Shown here: in pieces, positions 6,085 through 11,335 of the stretch | Position numbering within the stretch: position 1 is the first letter of the stretch | Layout: each line of letters starts with the position of its first letter | Assembly (NCBI GenBank): GCA_002440065.1 | Contig: DJRK01000145.1 | Location: 2,883 to 14,217 of the forward strand | Source: Atopobium sp. UBA6362 | GTDB taxonomy: Bacteria; Actinomycetota; Coriobacteriia; Coriobacteriales; Atopobiaceae | DNA length: 11,335 nucleotides | Reading direction: 5' to 3' | Program-made: the position numbers and the translations under genes | Notes under the pieces: generated by a model | Told to the model about the DNA's origin: nothing | The model's database searches: none | The model's input: the letters and a program-made list of their open reading frames with translations, nothing else

Positions 6085-6516
6085 CTAGCGGCACTCGAGG
6101 AGGATTTGGTAGACCTCGTCGGCGGTGAGCCGCTTGGGGCAGCCGGGGACGATGACGGTGGAGTCCGCGACGGCGCGCAGGTCGGTGTCTGCGGGAATGC
6201 CCAGCTCGGAGAAGGTCGCGGGCAGGCCGATCTCCTTGATGAAGGCGGCCAGCGCATCGATGCCGGCGAGGGGGGCAGCCTCGTCGTCGGCTTCGGCTAC
6301 GCCCCAGACCTCATGCGCAAAGCGGGCGAAGCGCTCAACCGCGCCCTGGTAGATGTGACGATAGAGGTGCGGGTGGATAACGGCGAGGCCGGCGCCGTGG
6401 TTGCAGTTGGTGTAGGCACCCAGCTGGTGCTCCATTATGTGGCACCCGAATCCGGTCGCCTTGCCGATCTTCAGGATGCCGTTCTCGGCCATGGCGGAGG
6501 CCCAGGCGAGCATCGA
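6085..6516 (-). pseudogene. Iron-containing alcohol dehydrogenase, C-terminal remnant
   Basis: About 142 residues match the C-terminal third of iron-containing (butanol-type) alcohol dehydrogenases, normally about 385 residues. Visible are MAENGILKIGK, GFGCHIMEHQLGAY with H25 and H29, and NCNHGAGLAVIHP with H39. H25 and H39 are 14 residues apart, as are the two iron-binding histidines of this family. The N-terminal NAD(P)-binding domain with its GGGS motif and the other two metal ligands are absent. An in-frame stop (complement of 6517-6519) lies two codons upstream of the first Met, and there is no ribosome binding site. It is therefore the broken end of an ADH gene, truncated near 6513. An internal re-start giving a functional fragment is very unlikely. 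Confidence 0.82.
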
Positions 6517-6601
6517 CTACATCGACTGGAAGCAGGGCTTCTACGACGACGTCCTCGCCGGCCGCACCAAGTACTACAGCAACCTGCTGCCGAGCGAGTG
6601 A
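6491..6601 (+). pseudogene. Short C-terminal remnant of an unidentified protein
   Basis: A plus-strand frame closes with TGA at 6599-6601 after DYIDWKQGFYDDVLAGRTKY and YSNLLPSE. The composition (Asp-Tyr-Ile-Asp-Trp-Lys, Tyr-Tyr-Ser-Asn) looks like real protein rather than a shadow, and the codons have the G/C-ending bias of the neighbours. It meets the ADH remnant of the opposite strand at about 6510, so it is probably the tail of a second gene truncated at the same break. I do not recognise the family. A 36-codon reading from ATG 6491 is possible but has no ribosome binding site. Confidence 0.35.
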
Positions 6602-6669
6602 CATAAGGGCGCTCCCGTGCCATTGGTTCGAATTTCTTTCTCGATGCTGGGTGCCTGCCAGCGCCTGGG

Positions 6670-6692
6670 CATAATGGTTCGCAAAAGCGAAC
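6670..6692 (+). promoter_or_regulatory. Promoter -10 and ArsR-type operator of the arsR-EFR1 operon
   Basis: A near-consensus -10 CATAAT (6670-6675) is followed at once by GTTCGCAAAAGCGAAC (6677-6692), a perfect 6-bp dyad with an AAAA centre. An operator between the -10 and the ribosome binding site, 14 bp before the regulator's own ATG, fits autorepression by the ArsR protein it precedes. No good -35 was found upstream. Confidence 0.6.
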
Positions 6693-6705
6693 GAAAGGGT
6701 CTTGC

Positions 6706-7095
6706 ATGGAAGCGCCTGACGAGCGGGCCATCATCGATGCCAACATGCGCGAGCTGGCGCGCGGGCTGAGCGAGAACCGCGCCGTGTTCATTGCCCTGGG
6801 AGACGAGAACCGTCAGCGAATCCTGGCGGCGCTTCTCGAGCACTATGGCGGGCTTCGCGCGGGAGAGATCGCGCGGCTCGTGGGCCTCTCGCGGCCGGCT
6901 GTCTCGCACCACCTCAAGACGCTTGCCGAGGCCGGCCTCGTGGACCACTACTCGAGCGGCACCATGAACTTCTATCACGTGTGCTCGAGCGCCCACATCT
7001 GGCGGGAGGTCGCCGAGCTCGCCAAACGGGCGGCGAGCCTGGCCGCGTTTGCAGAGGCGCGGCAGGATAAGGCCGCGTGCGAGATTCGCAAATAG
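6706..7095 (+). CDS. ArsR-family winged-helix transcriptional regulator
   Basis: The 129-residue protein has the ArsR fold. LGDENRQRILAALLE (31-45) is the family's opening helix, GEIARLVGLSRPAVSHHLKT (53-72) is the helix-turn-helix with the SxPAVSHHLKxL recognition helix, and LAEAGLVDHYSSGTMNFYHV is the wing. The ELCVC-type metal-binding motif of classical ArsR/SmtB sensors is missing; only C93 and C125 occur, so it is unlikely to be a standard arsenic or zinc sensor and may sense redox state or another ligand. About 27 residues precede the domain. The start at 6706 has AAAGGG at 6695-6700. The stop lies 10 bp before the EFR1 start, so the two form an operon, and the dyad at 6677-6692 is the likely autoregulatory site. 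Confidence 0.9.
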   Translation: MEAPDERAIIDANMRELARGLSENRAVFIALGDENRQRILAALLEHYGGLRAGEIARLVGLSRPAVSHHLKTLAEAGLVDHYSSGTMNFYHVCSSAHIWREVAELAKRAASLAAFAEARQDKAACEIRK

Positions 7096-7105
7096 GGGAG
7101 AGGGC

Positions 7106-7876
7106 ATGATTCTATTCTTTAGCGCGACGGGCAACAGCGAGCACGTGGCCCGAAGCGTGGCGTCTGCCACGGGCGACGCGATGATGTCGATCGAGCGCTT
7201 TGATGCGGCGGCGTTTGCCAAGGGCATGTCGGAGGGCCCGGGGCAGCTGGGCCTCGTGTGCCCGGTCTATGCCTGGGGCCTGCCCACGCCGGTAATCGGC
7301 TTCCTGCGCGCGACGCGCCTCTTGGACGGTCTGACGGCGGATGGCGAGAAGCCCTATACCTTCGTGATCGTGACCTACGGCTCGACCACGGGCCAGGCCG
7401 CGAGGTTTGCCGGGGACCTGCTGCGTGAGCAGGGGGTCGGGCTGGACGCCGCCATGAGCGTCAAGATGCCGGATACCTGGACGCCTATCTTCGACCTCTC
7501 CGACGCAAAGAAGGTCGCCGAGATCAACAAGGCGGCGGAGACGGAGATAAGCGCTGCCGTCGACGCGGTTATTGGGCGCAAGAGGGGAGACGCGACGCGC
7601 CACAAGGTACCGCTGCCCGCGGCATGGGCCTATCACGAGCTGGGGCTGCCCGTCATGGAGCGTACCCGCAACTTCCGCGTTGACGCCGAGTGCTGCGTGG
7701 GCTGCGGCCTTTGCGCCAAGCTCTGCCCCATGAAGGCGATCCAGATGCGGGGCGGGCTTCCCGCCTGGTCAAAGCCGCGGTGCGCGGCATGCCTGCGCTG
7801 CTTGCACCGATGCCCCAAGTTCGCCATCTCCTACGGCAAGCGGACGGCGGGCCACGGCCAGTACGTGCACCCCTAG
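7106..7876 (+). CDS. EFR1-type flavodoxin-ferredoxin fusion protein
   Basis: A 256-residue two-domain electron-transfer protein. The N-terminal flavodoxin-like domain carries the short FMN loop FSATGNSEHVAR (5-16) and CPVYAWGLPTPV (52-63). The C-terminal ferredoxin domain has two [4Fe-4S] motifs, C197-x2-C200-x2-C203-x3-C207-P and C226-x2-C229-x2-C232-x3-C236-P, the 8-Cys bacterial ferredoxin pattern. This is the EFR1 (flavodoxin/ferrodoxin) architecture common in strict anaerobes. It should shuttle low-potential electrons in the cytoplasm; its partner is unknown. The ATG at 7106 is chosen because the domain starts there (MILFFSATGNS) with GGGGAGAGGG just upstream; the longer frame from 7049 overlaps the arsR coding end. 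It is co-transcribed with the ArsR gene 10 bp upstream, which likely controls it. Confidence 0.93.
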   Translation: MILFFSATGNSEHVARSVASATGDAMMSIERFDAAAFAKGMSEGPGQLGLVCPVYAWGLPTPVIGFLRATRLLDGLTADGEKPYTFVIVTYGSTTGQAARFAGDLLREQGVGLDAAMSVKMPDTWTPIFDLSDAKKVAEINKAAETEISAAVDAVIGRKRGDATRHKVPLPAAWAYHELGLPVMERTRNFRVDAECCVGCGLCAKLCPMKAIQMRGGLPAWSKPRCAACLRCLHRCPKFAISYGKRTAGHGQYVHP

Positions 7877-8089
7877 CGGCGGGGAGGCATCGTTCCAAAG
7901 GGTGCTGCGAGGCCGGCTGCCAATAAGCGCCGAGAGGTGCATTCTGCGGTGAATGCACCTCTCGGTATTTTGGCGGCTATTGAACGCACTTCTCGGCGAT
8001 TCGTTGGCGGGGAGCATGCACCTCTGGAATACACCTCTGGCGGCGGCTGAGCTGGAGATGCGTTCGTCCTTAGCGGCGGGGAGGCATCG
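7874..8089 (+). repeat. Pair of 19-bp direct repeats flanking phased-motif copy A
   Basis: tagcggcggggaggcatcg occurs exactly at 7874-7892 and again at 8071-8089, 197 bp apart. Both are followed by similar, diverged bases (tccaaaggg / ccccagaggg). The first copy includes the TAG stop codon of the EFR1 gene. They bracket copy A like the footprint of an insertion or a local tandem duplication. Copy C has no equivalent pair. Confidence 0.75.
7891..8040 (+). repeat. Phased-motif repeat, copy A
   Basis: The copy has a perfect 15-bp hairpin (7930-7944 with 7951-7965, loop tgcggt) followed by tatttt, usable as a terminator for the EFR1 gene. Reverse-sense motifs then follow at 7982-7995 (gaacgcacttctcg), 8014-8027 (gcatgcacctctgg) and 8027-8040 (gaatacacctctgg). 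Starts are spaced 31, 32 and 13 bp. Bases 7891-8029 match copy C (9591-9729) with about four substitutions and no gap. A degenerate forward motif may also lie near 8054-8066. The rest of the 240-bp convergent gap to 8116 holds only the 19-bp direct repeat. Confidence 0.9.
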
Positions 8090-8116
8090 CCCCAGAGGGC
8101 TGCGGCTCCTTTGGGT

Positions 8117-9487
8117 CTACTGCAAGAGCGACCACTTCCATGCCGGTATGACCGCGACGGTCCCGTGCTCGGTGGGAATCGAGGCCTCTTCTCGCAGCGT
8201 GATGACGGCGCCTCGAGCGACCCCGGTTTTTCCCATGGCGATGTCGAGCGAGCCAACCTCGCGCTTGCGGGTCTTCTCGGCCGTCATGTCGACGGTCACC
8301 TGGTAGAGCTCGTACGGCTCGGCGATCAGAGCATCGCCTACAAGGAAGTCGACCTTCTCGCGGCGCTGCGTCGGCGCCGTGTACGACGTCACGGTCTCCA
8401 TGCGACCGTTGGCGGTGCGACGCATGAGCTCCATGTACACGGCGGTCTCGAGCCGCTTGCCCAGATCCTGCTGGTTCGCGCGCGAGGTGGCATACGCCAT
8501 CCCCTGGTCGATGGCGTAGGCCTTCTGCGCTGCGGTGCTGCTGGGCGAGAGGGTTACGGAGAACTCCGGAAGAAGACCGATGAGGTGTGCCTGCTCGAAC
8601 AAGCGGACGACTTCGTTGATCTTCTCCCAGGAGGTCCGGTAGCCGATCGACCTGAGGCTTTCGACGAGGTTGTTCACGGATAAGTCGCAGCCGGTGTTGC
8701 GCAGGCAGAAGAGGCCGATCTGGTTTGCAAGGGAGATGTCCGTTCGCACGCTTCTCTCCATCACGTCCCGCGCCACGACGTCGCGAAGGTATGACTGGAG
8801 CATCTGTATGCGCGAGCCGTTGCTGAGCCGCTGCACGCCCGGGAAACCGCCCTCTACGAGGAAGCGGTCGTAGGCCCCCTCGAGTTCCGTGCGTTGCCGG
8901 GGCGTGACCGACCTTGTGGCACGAAGGTCGTCGGTCCCAGGGGTCTCGATGTGATGAAAGCTGCAGTACTCGCGGAACGACAGAGGGTGCATGGGGTGTT
9001 CTTGCGAGCGCCCGCGGAACTCGGTAGCGATCTCGTCTGCGGAGAGCTTGGAGGAGGAGCCGGTGATGACGAGTGTTACCCTCTCGTGCTCGGCGAGGCG
9101 TTGACAGAAACCTTGCCAGTCGCTGGCCTCCTGCACCTCGTCAAGGAAAAGGTAGCAGCCGCTCGATCGAGCCTCAGGCACCTGGCGCCAGTACTCCTCG
9201 ATGACGTCGTTCATGAGGGAGGGGGGTGCTGGCCGAAGGCGATCGTCCGAGAAGTTGAAGTAGAGGACGCGCTCGCGGTCGACGCCTTGGCCCAAAAGGC
9301 GGTTGATCCATTGAAATGCGTAGAACGTCTTGCCGCATCGCCTGATGCCGGTGATGATGTGGACGAGATTGAACGGTTGCGGTTGAGGCAGGGCGTCGAT
9401 TACGTCTTGCCGGTGCACGATGGGGGGAAGCTCGAAGTTGCGGGCTTCTAGAACGATTTCTGCAAGGTTCGGAATTGCCGGGGCCAT
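8117..9487 (-). CDS. AAA ATPase with DUF4143-type C-terminal domain
   Basis: A 456-residue ATP-binding protein of the AAA_14/DUF4143 type. Walker A is GIRRCGKT (47-54), Walker B is CYLFLDEVQE (111-120, with D116 E117), and ITGSSSKL (141-148) is the sensor-1 region typical of the family. FLVEGGFPGV (209-218) and YLRDVVARDVMER (233-245) are the usual linker into the C-terminal domain. That domain contains LETAVYMELMRR (346-357), EKVDFLVGD (378-386) and YQVTVDM (395-401), arranged like a degenerate PD-(D/E)xK nuclease fold. These ATPases are common, patchily distributed and functionally unresolved; no partner gene lies beside it. The ATG at 9487 follows AGGAG about 6 nt upstream; the longer frame runs through the promoter repeats and is rejected. 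The gene and its promoter are bracketed by near-identical direct repeats 1700 bp apart. Confidence 0.9.
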   Translation of the reverse strand: MAPAIPNLAEIVLEARNFELPPIVHRQDVIDALPQPQPFNLVHIITGIRRCGKTFYAFQWINRLLGQGVDRERVLYFNFSDDRLRPAPPSLMNDVIEEYWRQVPEARSSGCYLFLDEVQEASDWQGFCQRLAEHERVTLVITGSSSKLSADEIATEFRGRSQEHPMHPLSFREYCSFHHIETPGTDDLRATRSVTPRQRTELEGAYDRFLVEGGFPGVQRLSNGSRIQMLQSYLRDVVARDVMERSVRTDISLANQIGLFCLRNTGCDLSVNNLVESLRSIGYRTSWEKINEVVRLFEQAHLIGLLPEFSVTLSPSSTAAQKAYAIDQGMAYATSRANQQDLGKRLETAVYMELMRRTANGRMETVTSYTAPTQRREKVDFLVGDALIAEPYELYQVTVDMTAEKTRKREVGSLDIAMGKTGVARGAVITLREEASIPTEHGTVAVIPAWKWSLLQ

Positions 9488-9501
9488 GCGAACTCCTCTC
9501 G

Positions 9502-9573
9502 ACGAGAAGAGTATATAACTTCTCGTGCTGGACGAGAAGTTATTCCAAAAACTTCTCGTGCTGAGCGAGAAGG
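9502..9573 (-). promoter_or_regulatory. Promoter of the ATPase gene with tandem dyad operators
   Basis: Five half-sites of the form acgagaag/cttctcgt lie here: 9502-9509, 9519-9526, 9532-9539, 9552-9559 and 9565-9572. Two make a perfect dyad with 10-bp arms (9517-9526 with 9532-9541). A second, 7-bp dyad (9552-9558 with 9566-9572) is a direct repeat of the first 33 bp away, about three helical turns. The minus-strand -10 TATACT (9510-9515) lies between the outermost half-site and the first dyad; the -35 is poor. This looks like a repressor array covering the promoter. No regulator gene is adjacent, so the ATPase itself or a distant protein may bind it. Confidence 0.7.
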
Positions 9574-9590
9574 TGCCTATGCTGGCTCGA

Positions 9591-9758
9591 CGTCCCAAAG
9601 GGTGCTGAGAGGCCGGCTGCCAATAAGCGCCGAGAGGTGCATTCTGCGGTGAATGTACCTCTCGGTATTTTGGCGGCTATTGAACGCACTTCTCGGCGAT
9701 TCGCTGGCGGGGAGCATGCACCTCTGGAACGCACTTCTGCAATGCAACGCACCTCTGC
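9591..9758 (+). repeat. Phased-motif repeat, copy C
   Basis: Bases 9591-9729 match copy A at a fixed offset of 1700 bp. The hairpin (9630-9644 with 9651-9665) has one G-T pair in place of a G-C and is followed by tatttt on the plus strand. Further motifs lie at 9682-9695, 9714-9727, 9727-9740 and 9745-9758, one more than in copies A and B. Both flanking genes run on the minus strand, so here the T-run faces the wrong way to end either of them. With the ATPase promoter sites this fills most of the 318-bp gap 9488-9805; the remaining 9759-9805 is GC-rich with nothing recognisable. Confidence 0.88.
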
Positions 9759-9805
9759 GCTGCGGCGCCCCGTCTGCCCGCGCCTCGCCTCTCCGCGGCC
9801 GCCGC

Positions 9806-11011
9806 CTACGCGTTGAAGACGTACTTGTCCATGCGCGCGAAGGCCTCCTGCACGCGGTCGAGCGGCAGCGCGAGGTTCATGCGCAGGTGACAGGGCCCGT
9901 GGAACATGCGGCCGTCCTGGACGTCCACGCCCACGCGCCACAGCTGCTTCTCGACCCACTCGATGTCGTGCCCGTGCTTCTCGCACCACTCCGTGCAGTC
10001 GACGAACAGCATGTAGGTGCCCTGGGGCTTCTGCACCGCCACGCCGTCGAAGCGCTTCTCGATGTAGTCGCACGCCCAGTCGATGTTCTCGCCCAGGACT
10101 TCGCGCAGCTCGTCGATCCACTCGTAGCCCTCGGGCTTGTAGGCGCCGATGAGCGCGTGCATGGACAGCACGTTCATCTCGTTGTAGTGGCACTTGGAGC
10201 TGCGGGCGAGCACGCGGTCGCGCAGGTACTTGTTGTAGATGATGTGGTAGGACCCCACGAGGCCGGCCAGGTTGAACGTCTTGCTCGGCGCGTAGAGGGC
10301 CACGGTGCGGTTGCGCGCGTCCTCGGAGACGCTCTGCGTCGGGATGTGCTTGTGGCCGGGCAGGATGAGGTCGCTCCAGATCTCGTCGGAGACCACGACG
10401 CAGTCGTACTTGCGGTACAGCTCCATCGCGCGCTCGATCTCCCACTTCTCCCACACGCGCCCGCAGGGGTTGTGCGGCGAGCAGAACACGGCGGCGTGGA
10501 TGTTGCCCTCGGCGAGCTTCTTCTCCATGTCCTCGAAGTCCATGCGCCACACGCCGTCCTCGTCGATTCTAAGCGGGGAGTGGACGATCTCGAAGCCGTT
10601 GTTCTTGAGGCTCATCGTGAAGCCGATGTAGGTGGGGCTGTGAAGAAGCACCTTGTCGCCGGGCTCCATGAAGCTTGCGAGCGTGGAGACCACGCCGCCG
10701 AGCACGCCGTTCTCGTAGCCGATGCACTCCTTCGTAAGGCCCTGGACGCCGTTGCGGGTCTCCTGCCACTTGATGATGGAGTCGAAGTACTCGTCCGTCG
10801 CCGAGAAGTACCCGAAGGCCGGGTGCTGGGCGCGCTCGATGATGGCCTGGGGGATCGTGGGCACGGTGGGGAAGTTCATGTCGGCCACCCACATGGGGAT
10901 GGCGTCGAAGCCCTCGGCCGGCGCGTCGGGCGCGAAGCCGGTGCCAAGGCCGTCCACCGCGATGGCGTCCTTGCCGTGGCGCTCCATGTGGCTCGTGAAG
11001 TCGTACTTCAT
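9806..11011 (-). CDS. MalY/PatB-type PLP-dependent aminotransferase (probable C-S lyase)
   Basis: A 401-residue fold-type I PLP enzyme of class I/II aminotransferases, the normal length for MalY/PatB proteins. IPMWVADMNFPTVPTI (38-53) is the substrate-specificity segment typical of MalY/PatB, where most aminotransferases differ. SPHNPCGRVW (178-187, N181) and SDEIWSDL (208-215, D209) contact the PLP ring, SKTFNLAGL (243-251) carries the Schiff-base lysine K244, and HLRMNLALP supplies the carboxylate-binding R377. It probably cleaves cystathionine or cysteine conjugates to a thiol, pyruvate and ammonia, or acts as an aminotransferase; sequence alone does not separate these. The ATG at 11011 has AAAGGA 8 nt upstream; the longer frame reading has no ribosome binding site. 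It lies downstream of the PII gene on the same strand, separated by a GC hairpin. Confidence 0.9.
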   Translation of the reverse strand: MKYDFTSHMERHGKDAIAVDGLGTGFAPDAPAEGFDAIPMWVADMNFPTVPTIPQAIIERAQHPAFGYFSATDEYFDSIIKWQETRNGVQGLTKECIGYENGVLGGVVSTLASFMEPGDKVLLHSPTYIGFTMSLKNNGFEIVHSPLRIDEDGVWRMDFEDMEKKLAEGNIHAAVFCSPHNPCGRVWEKWEIERAMELYRKYDCVVVSDEIWSDLILPGHKHIPTQSVSEDARNRTVALYAPSKTFNLAGLVGSYHIIYNKYLRDRVLARSSKCHYNEMNVLSMHALIGAYKPEGYEWIDELREVLGENIDWACDYIEKRFDGVAVQKPQGTYMLFVDCTEWCEKHGHDIEWVEKQLWRVGVDVQDGRMFHGPCHLRMNLALPLDRVQEAFARMDKYVFNA

Positions 11012-11033
11012 GTGTGGGGTCCTTTCGGTTCGG

Positions 11034-11067
11034 GCGGCGGGCGGGACGCCGAGGCCCCGCCCGCCGC
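11034..11067 (-). terminator. GC-rich hairpin between the PII gene and the aminotransferase gene
   Basis: A perfect 12-bp stem (gcggcgggcggg at 11034-11045 with cccgcccgccgc at 11056-11067) with a 10-nt loop begins 11 bp after the PII stop on the minus strand. There is no T-run, so it could be a Rho-assisted terminator or a partial attenuator for a PII-aminotransferase transcript. No separate aminotransferase promoter is evident in the 22 bp that remain before its start. Confidence 0.6.
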
Positions 11068-11078
11068 GGATCGGTTCT

Positions 11079-11335
11079 CTACAGTACGTCGATGCTCTGA
11101 ACGGCATCATACCCGTGTTCGCCCGTGCGCACCTTGACCGCCTCGGCCACGCCGTAGACGAAGACCTTGCCGTCGCCGATGTGCCCGGTGTAGAGCGCGC
11201 GGCGCGCGGCGGAGACGACGTCGGCCACGGGGACCTTGGAGACCACGATGTCCACCTGGACCTTGGGCACGAACTCCACGCTCACGGGGATGCCGCGGTA
11301 GGTCTCGCGGGCGCCCTTCTGCTCGCCGCAGCCCT
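11079..11335 (-). CDS. PII-family nitrogen regulatory protein, C-terminal part (runs off right edge)
   Basis: The last 84 residues of a GlnB/GlnK-type PII signal protein are present; about 30 N-terminal residues are off-window. GCGEQKGARETYRG followed by VEFVPKVQVDIVVS covers the end of strand 2, the T-loop and strand 3. TGHIGDGKVFVYGV is the family's B-loop signature for ATP/2-oxoglutarate binding, and VRTGEHGYDA is the C-loop region. PII trimers sense ATP/ADP and 2-oxoglutarate and control ammonium transport and nitrogen enzymes. Aligned without gaps to E. coli GlnB, position 51 (uridylylated Tyr) is Val, while Y46 is kept. So this protein cannot be modified at the usual tyrosine and should signal by ligand binding only. 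An amt gene upstream, beyond the window, is plausible. The stop is the TAG read from 11081 to 11079. Confidence 0.9.
   Translation of the reverse strand, partial: GCGEQKGARETYRGIPVSVEFVPKVQVDIVVSKVPVADVVSAARRALYTGHIGDGKVFVYGVAEAVKVRTGEHGYDAVQSIDVL

Noticed and set aside
5848..6606. Long plus-strand open frame across the alcohol dehydrogenase remnant
   Set aside because: It is the opposite-strand shadow of a high-GC coding region and its translation shows no family motif; the minus strand gives clear ADH motifs.
6621..6640. ggttcgaat, resembling the T-loop of a tRNA and so a possible tRNA remnant or attachment site
   Set aside because: The flanking bases cannot form the T-stem, the conserved C after the loop is absent, and no acceptor, D or anticodon arm is visible upstream.
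7930..8040. Regularly spaced short repeats as a CRISPR array
   Set aside because: Motifs are 14 bp, degenerate, occur in both orientations, and the sequences between them are conserved among copies rather than unique; no cas genes are present.
9653..11137. Long plus-strand open frame opposite the aminotransferase
   Set aside because: It is a 494-codon Val/Ala/His/Leu-rich antisense shadow; the minus strand has a complete PLP-enzyme motif set and a ribosome binding site.

Overview
The window is GC-rich DNA with compact genes, strong AGGAG-type ribosome binding sites and many small flavin, iron-sulfur and thiol redox proteins. It reads like an anaerobic, high-GC Gram-positive chromosome. A gut Coriobacteriia member (Collinsella/Olsenella-like) is my best guess from gene style, but no phylogenetic marker here proves it.

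Layout. 1-277 (minus) is the start of a DUF389-type membrane protein cut by the window edge. A 341-bp divergent gap rich in inverted repeats follows. 619-2484 (plus) carries three flavoproteins: an iron-sulfur/FMN-reductase-like flavoprotein, a TM1586-type nitroreductase and a flavodoxin. The first two are separated by a strong terminator; the third has its own MerR-type promoter. A 140-bp imperfect palindrome lies before an alpha/beta hydrolase (2764-3540), which converges on a LysR regulator (3567-4403, minus). The regulator is divergent from an aldo/keto reductase (4523-5371), which is followed by an ArsC/Spx-like protein (5547-5915). 6085-6601 is gene debris: the C-terminal third of an iron-containing alcohol dehydrogenase and a short remnant of another gene. 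An ArsR regulator and an EFR1-type flavodoxin-ferredoxin protein form a two-gene operon (6706-7876). A AAA/DUF4143 ATPase (8117-9487, minus), a MalY/PatB-type aminotransferase (9806-11011, minus) and the C-terminal part of a PII signalling protein (11079-11335, minus) finish the window.

The most unusual structure is a three-copy intergenic repeat (about 5958-6066, 7930-8040 and 9630-9758). Each copy holds one 14-bp motif (type cgagaggtgcattc) as a perfect or near-perfect hairpin, followed by further copies of the motif in one orientation at 31-, 32- and 12/13-bp steps. The motif and its spacing are kept while the bases between have drifted. Two of the copies are nearly identical over about 139 bp, lie in direct orientation exactly 1700 bp apart, and bracket the ATPase gene with its promoter, so that gene looks like a cassette that could be lost or moved by recombination.

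Functionally, most of the window is accessory redox metabolism (low-potential electron carriers, carbonyl and nitro reduction, thiol chemistry), with local regulators beside their likely targets (LysR with the aldo/keto reductase, ArsR with EFR1, an off-window MerR regulator for the flavodoxin). The right end turns to amino acid and nitrogen metabolism.
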